8,678 nucleotides of DNA, taken from the NCBI GenBank assembly GCA_036846005.1, contig DAIUCV010000018.1:1-8678 (forward strand). Direction: 5' to 3'. Of this stretch, positions 1 through 6,970 are shown one piece after another; the stretch's first letter is position 1; each line of letters opens with the position of its first letter. Source of the stretch: DATEXQ01 sp036846005 (lineage in GTDB: Bacteria; Patescibacteriota; Microgenomatia; UBA8517). Below the pieces are notes generated by a model that had not been told where the DNA came from, made no database searches, and saw only the letters and a program-made list of their open reading frames with translations. A program made the translations under genes and the position numbers.

Positions 1-2
1 GC

Positions 3-31
3 TTTACTTCGCATTTTGTTCGGAATATAAT
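3..31 (+). promoter_or_regulatory. rarA promoter, leaderless type
   Basis: TTTACT at 3-8 (four of six matches to TTGACA), a 17-nt spacer, and a perfect TATAAT at 26-31. The -10 box ends only 8 nt before the rarA ATG at 40, so transcription would start at or within a base or two of the start codon. There is no Shine-Dalgarno in the intervening GATTTTCT. The boxes are seen; leaderless use is inferred. Confidence 0.6.
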
Positions 32-39
32 GATTTTCT

Positions 40-1269
40 ATGCCGCAACAGCCTTTGGCCGATTTAATGCGGCCTAATAAAATAAGTGAATTTGTCGGTC
101 AAAATGAAATCGTAGGCAAGGACGGAATTTTAAGAAAACTAATTACGGGAGCCAAAGAAACTGGATTTTTCCCCTCGCTTATCTTTTGGGGTCCTCCGGG
201 GTCAGGCAAAACCACCCTTACAAGAATTATTGCTTCTACTTTGAAAAGAGAATTTTATGAATTTTCAGCCGTAAATACCTCTATTAAAGATATTGAAGCG
301 GTTATTAAAAAATTAAGCGTACCCAAAACCGAAATACCCGACAATCAGTTAAAACTATCGACTAAGGAAACACCAACCAAGAATATAAAATCTGATAATT
401 TTGCTCCTATCGTATTTATTGACGAAATACATCGGTTTAATAAGGCACAGCAGGATAAACTGCTTCCCTATATCGAAAAAGGGTTAATTATATTTATAGG
501 TGCAACAACCGAAAATCCATCTTTTGAAGTTATCAGTCCTCTTTTGTCAAGATCAAGGGTTATTGTTTTAAAAAGATTGGAGGAAGAAGGTTTACAAAAA
601 ATACTTGAAAGAGCATTAAGAAAAATAGAAAGAAAAATTACTCCCGATGCTCTAAATTTTTTAATCGAATCTTCAAACGGAGATGCACGAGTTGCTTTAA
701 ATGTGGTTGAAATTGCCGCAAACCTGACGAACAAAAAAATATCACTGGATATTGTGGAACAGGCTCTGCAACGTAGGCAATACACATTCGATAAACAGGG
801 AGAAGAATATTACAACATAATCAGCTCATTTATTAAAAGTATGAGGGCTTCAGATGTTGATGCAGCTCTCTATTATTTAGCTCGTATGGTTACGGCAGGG
901 CAAGACCCACTCTATATCGCAAGAAGAATGGTAGTATTTGCTTCTGAGGATGTTGCCTCCCCAACTGCCTTAGTTGTAGCTAATGCTGTTTTTCAAGCCT
1001 GCCAGCAAATAGGTTATCCAGAATGTCAGGAAAATCTAGCTGCTGGAACAGTATATTTATCTTTGGCAAAAAAAGATAGAAGTGCATATGATGCATATGT
1101 GAAGGCGTTGGAAGATGTAGACAAGTACGGCAACCTTCCTACTCCCCTCAAGATTAGAAATCCTGTAACAAAATTAATGAAAGATATTGGCTACGGAGAA
1201 GGCTACGAAAAATATACTAAAGAGAGTTTATTACCTGAAAAATTGAAGGGTAAAAAATATTACAAATAA
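40..1269 (+). CDS. rarA: Replication-associated recombination protein A (RarA/MgsA), AAA+ ATPase
   Basis: A clamp-loader-like AAA+ ATPase that acts at stalled replication forks in the cytoplasm. Walker A GPPGSGKT is at residues 51-58, Walker B ends in DEIH at 128-131, followed by the family-typical RFNKAQQD. Sensor 1 GATTENPSF lies at 154-162 and the SRSR arginine-finger region at 170-173. The C-terminal half (about 190-405) carries the RarA oligomerisation segments, including the YYLARMVTAGQDPLYIARR stretch. At 409 residues it is slightly short of the E. coli protein (about 447). Between the first strands and Walker B there is a polar Lys/Thr-rich segment at about 95-120, around 20 residues longer than I recall for E. 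coli, probably a surface loop. The ATG at 40 fits the conserved N-terminal PLADLMRP. It is a monocistronic plus-strand unit ended by two terminators. Confidence 0.96.
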   Translation: MPQQPLADLMRPNKISEFVGQNEIVGKDGILRKLITGAKETGFFPSLIFWGPPGSGKTTLTRIIASTLKREFYEFSAVNTSIKDIEAVIKKLSVPKTEIPDNQLKLSTKETPTKNIKSDNFAPIVFIDEIHRFNKAQQDKLLPYIEKGLIIFIGATTENPSFEVISPLLSRSRVIVLKRLEEEGLQKILERALRKIERKITPDALNFLIESSNGDARVALNVVEIAANLTNKKISLDIVEQALQRRQYTFDKQGEEYYNIISSFIKSMRASDVDAALYYLARMVTAGQDPLYIARRMVVFASEDVASPTALVVANAVFQACQQIGYPECQENLAAGTVYLSLAKKDRSAYDAYVKALEDVDKYGNLPTPLKIRNPVTKLMKDIGYGEGYEKYTKESLLPEKLKGKKYYK

Positions 1270-1288
1270 TTAATCAGGGTTATTTATT

Positions 1289-1313
1289 AATTCAATTCTT
1301 TGAATTTTTTGTT
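1289..1313 (+). terminator. First intrinsic terminator after rarA
   Basis: A perfect 7-bp stem, AATTCAA at 1289-1295 with TTGAATT at 1300-1306, closed by a four-base loop TTCT and followed by a T run (1305-1310, then G and three more T). It is AT-rich and so individually weak. It sits 19 nt after the rarA stop. Confidence 0.65.
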
Positions 1314-1342
1314 TCGTATATTATTAAACAAAGTACTCCATT

Positions 1343-1376
1343 CAAGTATCACATATGCAAAATACTTGATTTTTTA
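1343..1376 (+). terminator. Second intrinsic terminator after rarA
   Basis: An 8-bp perfect stem, TCAAGTAT at 1343-1350 with ATACTTGA at 1363-1370, a 12-nt loop, then six T at 1371-1376. With the hairpin at 1289 it forms a tandem terminator insulating the micropeptide gene from rarA. The right arm also overlaps the weak -35-like TTGATT of the next promoter. Confidence 0.7.
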
Positions 1377-1393
1377 CTGTTTTAACCTATAAT
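1367..1393 (+). promoter_or_regulatory. Probable promoter of the acidic micropeptide gene
   Basis: A perfect TATAAT at 1388-1393, with TTGATT at 1367-1372 as a possible -35 at a short 15-nt spacing. The start would fall near 1400, giving a leader of about 30 nt that contains the ribosome binding site. The -35 assignment is uncertain because that element is also part of the preceding terminator. Confidence 0.5.
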
Positions 1394-1416
1394 AATATTA
1401 TAGTCAAATCCCAAAG

Positions 1417-1423
1417 AAAGGAG
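1417..1423 (+). promoter_or_regulatory. Strong Shine-Dalgarno site for the micropeptide
   Basis: AAAGGAG ends 6 nt before the ATG at 1430, which is optimal spacing. It is the only textbook Shine-Dalgarno in front of a gene in this window and is the main reason to believe the short ORF is translated. Confidence 0.75.
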
Positions 1424-1429
1424 ATCAAC

Positions 1430-1540
1430 ATGAGAGGTCCTAATGACTGGGATGACACGGCAGCTGATGATCAAGGAAATCTAGGTAGCGATTCCGGCGA
1501 TCATGGTAATGACAATACGGACGTAACAACCGACGATTAA
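1430..1540 (+). CDS. Highly acidic 36-residue micropeptide, unknown function
   Basis: I do not recognise this product. The ORF begins MRGPNDWDDTAADDQG and ends DVTTDD. It has 11 Asp, no Glu, no Lys and a single Arg at position 2, so its net charge is close to -10. There is no signal peptide, membrane segment or Cys. Evidence that it is a gene: an optimal AAAGGAG Shine-Dalgarno with 6-nt spacing, a TATAAT box about 40 nt upstream, a terminator pair before it and a 13-bp hairpin 24 nt after its stop, making a self-contained unit. Asp-rich composition could mean metal binding, nucleic-acid mimicry or simple disorder, but none is shown. It could also be a short translated leader on an RNA whose function lies elsewhere. 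Confidence 0.6.
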   Translation: MRGPNDWDDTAADDQGNLGSDSGDHGNDNTDVTTDD

Positions 1541-1564
1541 CCCAACAGCAGCCAATAAACCAAA

Positions 1565-1611
1565 GAATCTCCTGGTATATACATACCAAAACAACAAGTA
1601 CCAGGAGATTC
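1565..1611. terminator. 13-bp hairpin between convergent genes, probable bidirectional terminator
   Basis: GAATCTCCTGGTA at 1565-1577 is perfectly complementary to TACCAGGAGATTC at 1599-1611, with a 21-nt loop. It begins 24 nt after the micropeptide stop and ends 2 nt from the stop codon of the convergent M16 peptidase gene, so it lies in both 3' untranslated regions. U-tracts are poor on both sides (AATTATTT on plus, TTTGGTTTATT on minus), so it may protect 3' ends as much as terminate. A nested hairpin (GGTAT 1574-1578 with ATACC 1583-1587) excludes the long one. Confidence 0.6.
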
Positions 1612-1613
1612 AA

Positions 1614-2927
1614 TTATTTAAACGGATTAAATACATTCCCAACTTCTTTAATACTGCTTGAAGGTATATTTCCCAAAAATCCTAAATTAAGTTTTGAAAA
1701 ATTAAATATTTTTCTTGCTAGTTCATTAAGCTCTTTGGCTTTAATTTTATTAATCTCCTCTATTCTTTTTTCCGGAAACCAAATTTCTTTTTCATAGAAA
1801 GCTTCATTCGCAAAATAGTTAGAAATCTCTGATGGGTTGTCGATGTACATTAATGTTTGTGCTGCAGAAAAATTCTTCACCAATTTCAGTTCATCTTCAC
1901 TGACACCATTTTTTAATAATTTATCTATTTCTTCTTTAATAGCTTTTAAAGTTTTTGTAAGTTTATCGACTGGAGTGGACCCCCTAATTACAATGCCTCC
2001 CATCCATGACATAAGTCTGCGTTCGCAGAAAACATTATAAACAAGTCTGTCTTTTTCTCTCAAACGCAACTGAAGACGTGACGAACGTGTAGATCCAAAA
2101 ATGTCACATAATAATTTAAGCTTTATTCTTTCACTTCTTTCAGCTTCTTTGTGACCGAAAGCCGGAAATGTAAGATAAAAAGTGATTTGTGGTCTCTTGT
2201 CGTCTTGATGGAAAATTGTAAACCCAGAATAATCATCTTTATTAAAAACTGGTTCTTTCTGTTGTGATTTTGTTCCTTTTTCCCCAAAGAATTCTTTAAT
2301 TTCATTTATTAACTGTTTACTCTGAAAGTTTCCGGCAATACTTAATATCATATTTGCGGGATTGTAGTACTTTTTGTACCAATCTAAAACTAATTTCAAA
2401 TTCAAATTTTTTATTGTCTCAGGTTTACCCATTGGTCTAAAGCTGTAAGGGTGTTCATTCTCTAAAAATCTTTTTCTCCAAATTTCATAATCAAATCTTT
2501 TGGCGGGATCGTTCCAAAAATCACCATATTCGGAAAGAATAACTGCTTTCTCTTTATCAATTTGTTCCTTAAGCAACAACGGTGAAAAAACAAACTGACT
2601 TAAAAGTTCCAAGCCTTTGTTAAAATTCATATAAGGAGCTTTTATGGTATAAAAAGTGCCATCCTTTGAAGTTGATCCCATATAATAGATTCCGAGGTTT
2701 TCGGCAATACTCGATACAATTCTCCCTGATGGGTATTTCCTGGTTCCCAAAAAAACAGTGTGTTCGACAAGGTGGGAAATACCACGCTCTTTTTCTTTTT
2801 CAAACACAGCGCCAGTCCGGACAAAAAGGAAGGCTGATGCAGACATCACAGAATCCATATGGTAAAGAAGCACTGTAAGTCCATTGGGAAGAATCAACTT
2901 TTGAAAGTTAGCTTTTATACTTTTCAC
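1614..2927 (-). CDS. M16-family zinc metallopeptidase (insulinase/processing-peptidase-like)
   Basis: An M16 peptidase of 437 residues, the usual length for single-chain bacterial members built from two homologous domains. The inverted zinc motif HLVEH is at 52-56, and the third ligand Glu fits E133, 77 residues after H56 as in pitrilysin; all expected catalytic residues are therefore present. The C-terminal M16 domain is recognisable from LREKDRLVYNV at about 289-298 and the following GG-x-VIRG strand. No signal peptide is visible, so it is probably cytoplasmic, degrading or processing peptides. The start is GTG at 2927; it gives the expected N-terminus leading into LPNGLTVLL, and no later start would keep that strand. 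No Shine-Dalgarno precedes it; a TG-T-TAAAAT box lies 6 nt upstream. It is divergent from the 167-residue gene and convergent with the micropeptide gene. The exact substrate is unknown. Confidence 0.92.
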   Translation of the reverse strand: MKSIKANFQKLILPNGLTVLLYHMDSVMSASAFLFVRTGAVFEKEKERGISHLVEHTVFLGTRKYPSGRIVSSIAENLGIYYMGSTSKDGTFYTIKAPYMNFNKGLELLSQFVFSPLLLKEQIDKEKAVILSEYGDFWNDPAKRFDYEIWRKRFLENEHPYSFRPMGKPETIKNLNLKLVLDWYKKYYNPANMILSIAGNFQSKQLINEIKEFFGEKGTKSQQKEPVFNKDDYSGFTIFHQDDKRPQITFYLTFPAFGHKEAERSERIKLKLLCDIFGSTRSSRLQLRLREKDRLVYNVFCERRLMSWMGGIVIRGSTPVDKLTKTLKAIKEEIDKLLKNGVSEDELKLVKNFSAAQTLMYIDNPSEISNYFANEAFYEKEIWFPEKRIEEINKIKAKELNELARKIFNFSKLNLGFLGNIPSSSIKEVGNVFNPFK

Positions 2928-2933
2928 AAAAGT

Positions 2934-2942
2934 ATTTTAACA
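2934..2942 (-). promoter_or_regulatory. Extended -10 promoter of the M16 gene, leaderless
   Basis: On the minus strand TG-T-TAAAAT (TAAAAT at 2939-2934, TG at 2942-2941) is followed by ACTTTT and then the GTG start. The 6-nt gap puts transcription initiation on the start codon. No convincing -35 is seen, as is common with extended -10 promoters. Confidence 0.55.
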
Positions 2943-3015
2943 CATTTGGTTACTAGCGAGCTTTTAAAAAATATCTTGTGCAAAACTAGGGGTTCTATTT
3001 TACTTTTTATGGGAA

Positions 3016-3021
3016 TATACT
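3016..3021 (+). promoter_or_regulatory. -10 box of the 167-residue gene, leaderless
   Basis: TATACT at 3016-3021 is followed by six bases and then the GTG start at 3028, the same geometry as the divergent M16 gene. The 100-bp space from 2928 to 3027 therefore holds two outward-facing promoters and little else. A 7-bp hairpin (ACTCTCT 3019-3025 with AGAGAGT 3032-3038) would put the GTG in its loop on any longer transcript. Confidence 0.45.
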
Positions 3022-3027
3022 CTCTTC

Positions 3028-3531
3028 GTGGAGAGAGTTGAATTTAGAAAAAACATTTCACATTCGCTTACAAATCTTCGACAATCTGGATTACAAACCG
3101 TATCTTTATCTGAAACCAAACGTGGTTGCTACGGAGGTAGAAATTCGGTAATTTATCATTTATCCGTTAAAACAAATGATAAACCGATAGAGCTACGTTT
3201 AGACCATATTTGGGGAGATGCATGCGCTGAATTATTCACTCTTTGGTATGAAATTAAACGTTTTGATTCTTCAGTATTAACGGAAAACAAAGGCCGTGTT
3301 CTTCAGGTATTGTGGAAATCAACATACCCCGATTCAAACTTTATGTTAGCCAGATCATCCGATGCTGATCTAATAATAGGTACTAAACTTAATATTGAAG
3401 AATTTAACCCGGATAAGCTTGTAGAATTAATATCAACTTTAGTCGAATCTATTCCTCATGCAGAAAAATTAACTAAAACGTATTTAGGATATAAAAAGCA
3501 TCCCCAAACCTTAGAGAGAGCAACTACTTAA
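3028..3531 (+). CDS. Uncharacterised 167-residue protein
   Basis: I do not recognise a family. It is a soluble-looking protein with no signal peptide or membrane segment. The N-terminal 40 residues are basic and Ser/Thr-rich with one Cys in a KRGCYGGRNS stretch. The middle (about 40-125) alternates strands with a helix around DHIWGDACAELFTLWYEIKR, and the last 45 residues look helical (LVELISTLVESI). The only usable upstream start in frame is GTG at 3028; the next Met is near residue 105, well inside the protein. No Shine-Dalgarno is present, but a TATACT box lies 6 nt before GTG. Its stop codon overlaps the convergent serS stop by 8 bp, so the two transcripts must overlap. The long open frame and promoter geometry support a real gene; the function is open. 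Confidence 0.7.
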   Translation: MERVEFRKNISHSLTNLRQSGLQTVSLSETKRGCYGGRNSVIYHLSVKTNDKPIELRLDHIWGDACAELFTLWYEIKRFDSSVLTENKGRVLQVLWKSTYPDSNFMLARSSDADLIIGTKLNIEEFNPDKLVELISTLVESIPHAEKLTKTYLGYKKHPQTLERATT

Positions 3532-4786
3532 TTAAATCTTTTCCCATCCACTTTCTTAATACTTCAGGAATAGTTATCGAACCACCCGCATTTTGATAAT
3601 TTTCCAAAATTGCAATAATTGTGCGACCAATAGCAAAAGCGGTGCCGTTAAGGATATAAACGAATTTATTTCTTTCACTATCCTTATATTTAATATTTAA
3701 TCTTCTTGCTTGATAATCTGTTGTTGTTGATATTGAATGGGTTTCTCGGTATTTCTCCTGCCCCGGCATCCAAGTTTCTATGTCGAACGTTTTTGCCGAA
3801 GGAAAACCAATATCCCCTGCCGCCAATTCGACAACTTGATAGGGAAGTCCCAATTCTTGCATAAGGTCTTCTGAAATTTTTAACATTTGCTTCAAAACCT
3901 TTTCGCTTTCATCTGGTTTTGAAAAAACTACCATTTCCACTTTATCAAACTGATGAACTCTTAATATTCCTTTAGTATCTTTTCCGTAACTCCCCGCTTC
4001 CCTTCTAAAACAGCTCGAAAAAGCAACATATTTCTTGGGTAATTCTTTTGCCTCCAAAATCTCATCTTTATGCATGGGAACGATGGAGTGTTCTCCTGTT
4101 CCTACCAAATACAAAGGGTTTTCCAATTCCTTCCCGCCTTCTTCCTTGTCAAAATCCATTACATAATAATAATTTTCATTACCCCCACCGCTCCAGTAAC
4201 CAAGACCATCGGTTATTTCTTTTTTAATAAGCATGGGAGGCATTACGGGAGTAAAACCTTCCTTAATAAGTTTCTCTAAGGCAAAATTAATCAAGGCAAA
4301 TTCCAACAACGCTCCATCTCCTTTCAGATAAGTAAATCTGGAACCTGATATTTTAGCTGCCCTTTCAACATCTATTATTCCCAGTGACGTTCCCAAATCT
4401 AAATGGTCTTTGGGTTTAAAATCAAATTTTTTGGGATTTCCAACTTTCTTTATATGCTTTTTATTCTCTTCCGGTCCTTCCGGAACATCCTCATCAGGAA
4501 GATTGGGAATCCCTGATAAAATAACATTTAGTTTGTTATCAACTTCGGATAGTTTTGATTCTTTTGAGGTTAATTCCGACTTTATTTTTTTACCTTCCTC
4601 TATATCTTTAGCATCAGCTGCTTTATTTTTCTGACCCCGTAGGTTTTCTACCTCAACCTGAAGTGCTTTTTTTTCTTCAAATAAAGAAATAGCTTTATCA
4701 ACTAAGTTTAAGTCTTTAAAAAGTCTTTTTTTCAAACCAGCTTTTACCTTTTCTGGGTTTTCTTTTATAAAATTAATATCAAGCAT
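3524..4786 (-). CDS. serS: Serine--tRNA ligase
   Basis: Class II synthetase charging tRNA-Ser in the cytoplasm; 420 residues, the normal bacterial length. The N-terminal long coiled-coil arm that grips the tRNA variable arm spans about 28-95 (LFEEKKALQVEVENLRGQ). Motif 2 is FSSCFRREAGSYGKDTKG at 256-273 with R261 and E263. The STTTDYQARR segment is at 353-362, and motif 3, GTAFAIGRTIIAILENYQ, at 381-398 with R388. The serine-binding loop reads VGTGEHSIVPMH (228-239) in place of the common TAEVP form, and a glycine-rich plus acidic insert (about 199-224) precedes it. Both are departures from E. coli and seem lineage features. It is the last gene of the greA-lysS-HD-serS series, starting 7 nt after the HD gene. 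A TATAAT spans that gene's stop, 6 nt before the ATG, so it may also be transcribed alone. Confidence 0.97.
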   Translation of the reverse strand: MLDINFIKENPEKVKAGLKKRLFKDLNLVDKAISLFEEKKALQVEVENLRGQKNKAADAKDIEEGKKIKSELTSKESKLSEVDNKLNVILSGIPNLPDEDVPEGPEENKKHIKKVGNPKKFDFKPKDHLDLGTSLGIIDVERAAKISGSRFTYLKGDGALLEFALINFALEKLIKEGFTPVMPPMLIKKEITDGLGYWSGGGNENYYYVMDFDKEEGGKELENPLYLVGTGEHSIVPMHKDEILEAKELPKKYVAFSSCFRREAGSYGKDTKGILRVHQFDKVEMVVFSKPDESEKVLKQMLKISEDLMQELGLPYQVVELAAGDIGFPSAKTFDIETWMPGQEKYRETHSISTTTDYQARRLNIKYKDSERNKFVYILNGTAFAIGRTIIAILENYQNAGGSITIPEVLRKWMGKDLIK

Positions 4787-4792
4787 AAATTT

Positions 4793-4798
4793 ATTATA
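4793..4798 (-). promoter_or_regulatory. Possible internal -10 box before serS
   Basis: TATAAT on the minus strand overlaps the TAA stop of the HD gene and ends 6 nt before the serS ATG. The geometry matches the other proposed leaderless promoters here. No -35 is visible 17 nt further up, and the string could arise by chance from a Leu-stop codon pair, so this is tentative. Confidence 0.35.
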
Positions 4799-5387
4799 AT
4801 CCTAATTCTTCATGAATTCCTTGCATGGCAGAAAGTGAAATTTTTACAAATTCATTTAGTGGTATTCCCAATTTTTCTTCACCAAGAGCAATTTCTTCCC
4901 TTCTGGTTCCTTTGGCAAATGAGGGTTCTTTAAAACGTTTGAGAACTGACTCGACTTTCAAATCTACCAGTTTTTTTGAAGGAAGAACTAAACAGGCGGC
5001 AACAATTAAACCCGTTAAAGAATCTGCACAAAAAATTGTCCAATCCATTAAATTAAGAGGTTTAATACCAGTATTGTGCCAGTTGTGGGCTGCCATAGCA
5101 TGAGAAACATTATCAGGTAACTCAAATCCTAAATCCTTTACCCACTCTGTTATTTGTATCCCCTGCTTTTCGGGGGGAACTTCATCGCAATAATCTCCAT
5201 CATGAAGTAAACCCGCCATTTGATATTCTGCTTCTGTCCCTCCTAAAGACTTTTCATCTTTTCCTTTTTTCTTTAATTCTCTATATACTTCCCCCATAAC
5301 AGCTTCCAATGCGATCATATGCTTGATGATATTTTTATTTTCAACGTGTTCTTCAATAATTTTTAAAGCTGCTTCTCTTGATATCAT
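4794..5387 (-). CDS. HD-domain phosphohydrolase-like protein
   Basis: A 197-residue single-domain protein of the HD superfamily, metal-dependent phosphohydrolases that often act on nucleotides. The metal-binding set is visible: H23 in the first helix (IIKHMIALEAVM), the HD pair H62-D63 in AGLLHDGDYCD, H96/H101 in the following helix, and D122 in FCADSLTGLI. The order and spacing match small HD proteins of the kind often found alone in bacterial and archaeal genomes. No membrane segment or signal is present, and no extra regulatory domain is attached. It starts 8 nt after the lysS stop, with a purine-rich AAAGAAAG just upstream as a modest ribosome binding site, so it is probably translated from the lysS transcript. 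Its position between two tRNA synthetase genes suggests a housekeeping role; the substrate cannot be told from sequence. Confidence 0.88.
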   Translation of the reverse strand: MISREAALKIIEEHVENKNIIKHMIALEAVMGEVYRELKKKGKDEKSLGGTEAEYQMAGLLHDGDYCDEVPPEKQGIQITEWVKDLGFELPDNVSHAMAAHNWHNTGIKPLNLMDWTIFCADSLTGLIVAACLVLPSKKLVDLKVESVLKRFKEPSFAKGTRREEIALGEEKLGIPLNEFVKISLSAMQGIHEELGL

Positions 5388-5395
5388 AACTTTCT

Positions 5396-6961
5396 TTAAA
5401 TTTTTAATGCTTCCTCAATTCTTTCTACAACTTTCGCTTTCGGATACTGAAGTAGAAAATGGCCGGCTCGTGGTCCATATTCCTTACCTATAAATACCAA
5501 ATATATGGAGGAAAACGCTTTCTTGATATCTATTCCGGACGATTTTGCCAATTCATATAAATCTTTTTGCAGTTTTTCCTCATTTGTTTCAACCTTTAAA
5601 AGACCAACAACACCTTCTAAAAATTCTTTCTGCTCTTGATCTAATTTAATGTCGGGTGTTTTTTCCTTCATCTCAACTTTAAAATCTTCAGGAGCATAAT
5701 TTTCCAACCAATATTTGGCATACTTTTCCCTTTGTTTTAAAATTTCCAGTTCTTCTTTTATTAGATTCGATCTCTTAACTTCGGTAAATTTCTTGGATAA
5801 ATCTTTTTCCCCGATTTCAATATAATTTGCCACATCACGAAATCTGGGTAGGAAAAGATTTGTATCTTTTTTGGGAATTTTTTGAATTTGTGATAATTTA
5901 AATGCCTCAGCAAGATTTTCATTTGAATCGGTATTAAAAGCCTGCCAACAACGGTCATATTCATCAAACAAATCCGGAATTGCCATCGTTTGTATCGGAT
6001 TAAAGTCAATTGCTTCCCTGTAATCTGTTCTGGTAAAAAGAAACCTGGCAACCTCAGTTGGAAATATTTTGGTAATATCGTGGGCTTTAAATCCAACACC
6101 TTTTGATGAAGACATCTTTTTCCCTCCCACAATAAACCATTCGTAAGGTAGCTTAAAAGGTTGAGGATAGCTAAAAACATCTTTACATATTGCCATGGCA
6201 ATATCATATGAACCACCTGCAGATGCATGGTCTTTCCCTGCTCCTTCAACGGTTACTCCAATTACTTTCCAATGGGCTGACCAGTCAACCTTCCAGGGAA
6301 GTTTGCCTCTTCCTCCATATGGACTTACCTTTCCTTCATGCCCACATCCTTTTGCCCAGGAGACAAGATTCGGTTCACACCGATATGAGACTTCTTTTCC
6401 ATCCCAGGCATAAACCAAAGTCGTTCCTAGTTTTCCGCAATTCTCGCAAACAACCTGTAATGGCAACCAACTCTTTTGTTTTTTCTCACTTCCCGAAACA
6501 TTATGGTAAATATCCTGAATTTTTTCGGCATTATCGAGTGCAATTTTTATTACCTCATCAAACTTACCTTGTTGATATAAATCATATGAAGATAAAAATT
6601 TAGCCTCAATTCCTAAATCTACCAATACTTTTTTGAAATCGTCGGCAAAATATTCGCCAAACGATTTATAACCTTTAACTGGGGAGGGAGCTTCACGCAG
6701 AGAGAAACCTAAATATTTAGAAAAATCTTTTAATAATTCTTGCGGAAGACCGTCTATAGGATCGAAATCGTTAAAAACGTAAGTAGTTATTGCTTTTTCT
6801 CCAAAATCTTTTAGAGCTTTATAGATTAAATCATGAATCAATGGACCTCTTATTGAACCGATATGTGCATAACCCGAAGGGGTGGTCATATCATCAACCC
6901 AATAGGGTTTATATTTATTAGAAGAAATTATTTCTTTAGCAATTTTATCTGCCCAATGCAT
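5396..6961 (-). CDS. lysS: Lysine--tRNA ligase, class I (archaeal type)
   Basis: Class I LysRS, 521 residues, unrelated in fold to the class II enzyme of most bacteria. The HIGH signature appears as HIGS at 33-36 after TTPSGYA, and KMSKS as KMSSS at 282-286. A zinc-finger region lies between them: CENC at 172-175, C195, and C206-x-H208. The lysine pocket and catalytic fold continue through GAGKDHASAGGSYD (about 240-253). The C-terminal helical half (about 350-521) would recognise the anticodon. The ATG at 6961 gives the expected N-terminus, with WVDDMTTPSG close to the start. It begins 22 nt after greA, with TG-T-TAAAAT 9 nt upstream of ATG, so it can be read from its own promoter as well as from the greA unit. 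The class I form is known in archaea, spirochaetes, some alphaproteobacteria and CPR bacteria. Confidence 0.97.
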   Translation of the reverse strand: MHWADKIAKEIISSNKYKPYWVDDMTTPSGYAHIGSIRGPLIHDLIYKALKDFGEKAITTYVFNDFDPIDGLPQELLKDFSKYLGFSLREAPSPVKGYKSFGEYFADDFKKVLVDLGIEAKFLSSYDLYQQGKFDEVIKIALDNAEKIQDIYHNVSGSEKKQKSWLPLQVVCENCGKLGTTLVYAWDGKEVSYRCEPNLVSWAKGCGHEGKVSPYGGRGKLPWKVDWSAHWKVIGVTVEGAGKDHASAGGSYDIAMAICKDVFSYPQPFKLPYEWFIVGGKKMSSSKGVGFKAHDITKIFPTEVARFLFTRTDYREAIDFNPIQTMAIPDLFDEYDRCWQAFNTDSNENLAEAFKLSQIQKIPKKDTNLFLPRFRDVANYIEIGEKDLSKKFTEVKRSNLIKEELEILKQREKYAKYWLENYAPEDFKVEMKEKTPDIKLDQEQKEFLEGVVGLLKVETNEEKLQKDLYELAKSSGIDIKKAFSSIYLVFIGKEYGPRAGHFLLQYPKAKVVERIEEALKI

Positions 6962-6970
6962 TACGAAGCT

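Noticed and set aside
468..785. Antisense open frame inside rarA
   Set aside because: A shadow of the AT-rich rarA coding frame; no start signals, and the composition follows rarA codon positions.
2859..3041. Plus-strand open frame crossing the M16 / 167-residue gene divergent promoter region
   Set aside because: It overlaps the M16 start and both proposed promoters and encodes nothing recognisable.
5761..6249. Overlapping open frames inside lysS on both strands, including 6190-6603 plus
   Set aside because: They lie wholly within a clearly identified gene, have no initiation signals and encode low-information proteins.
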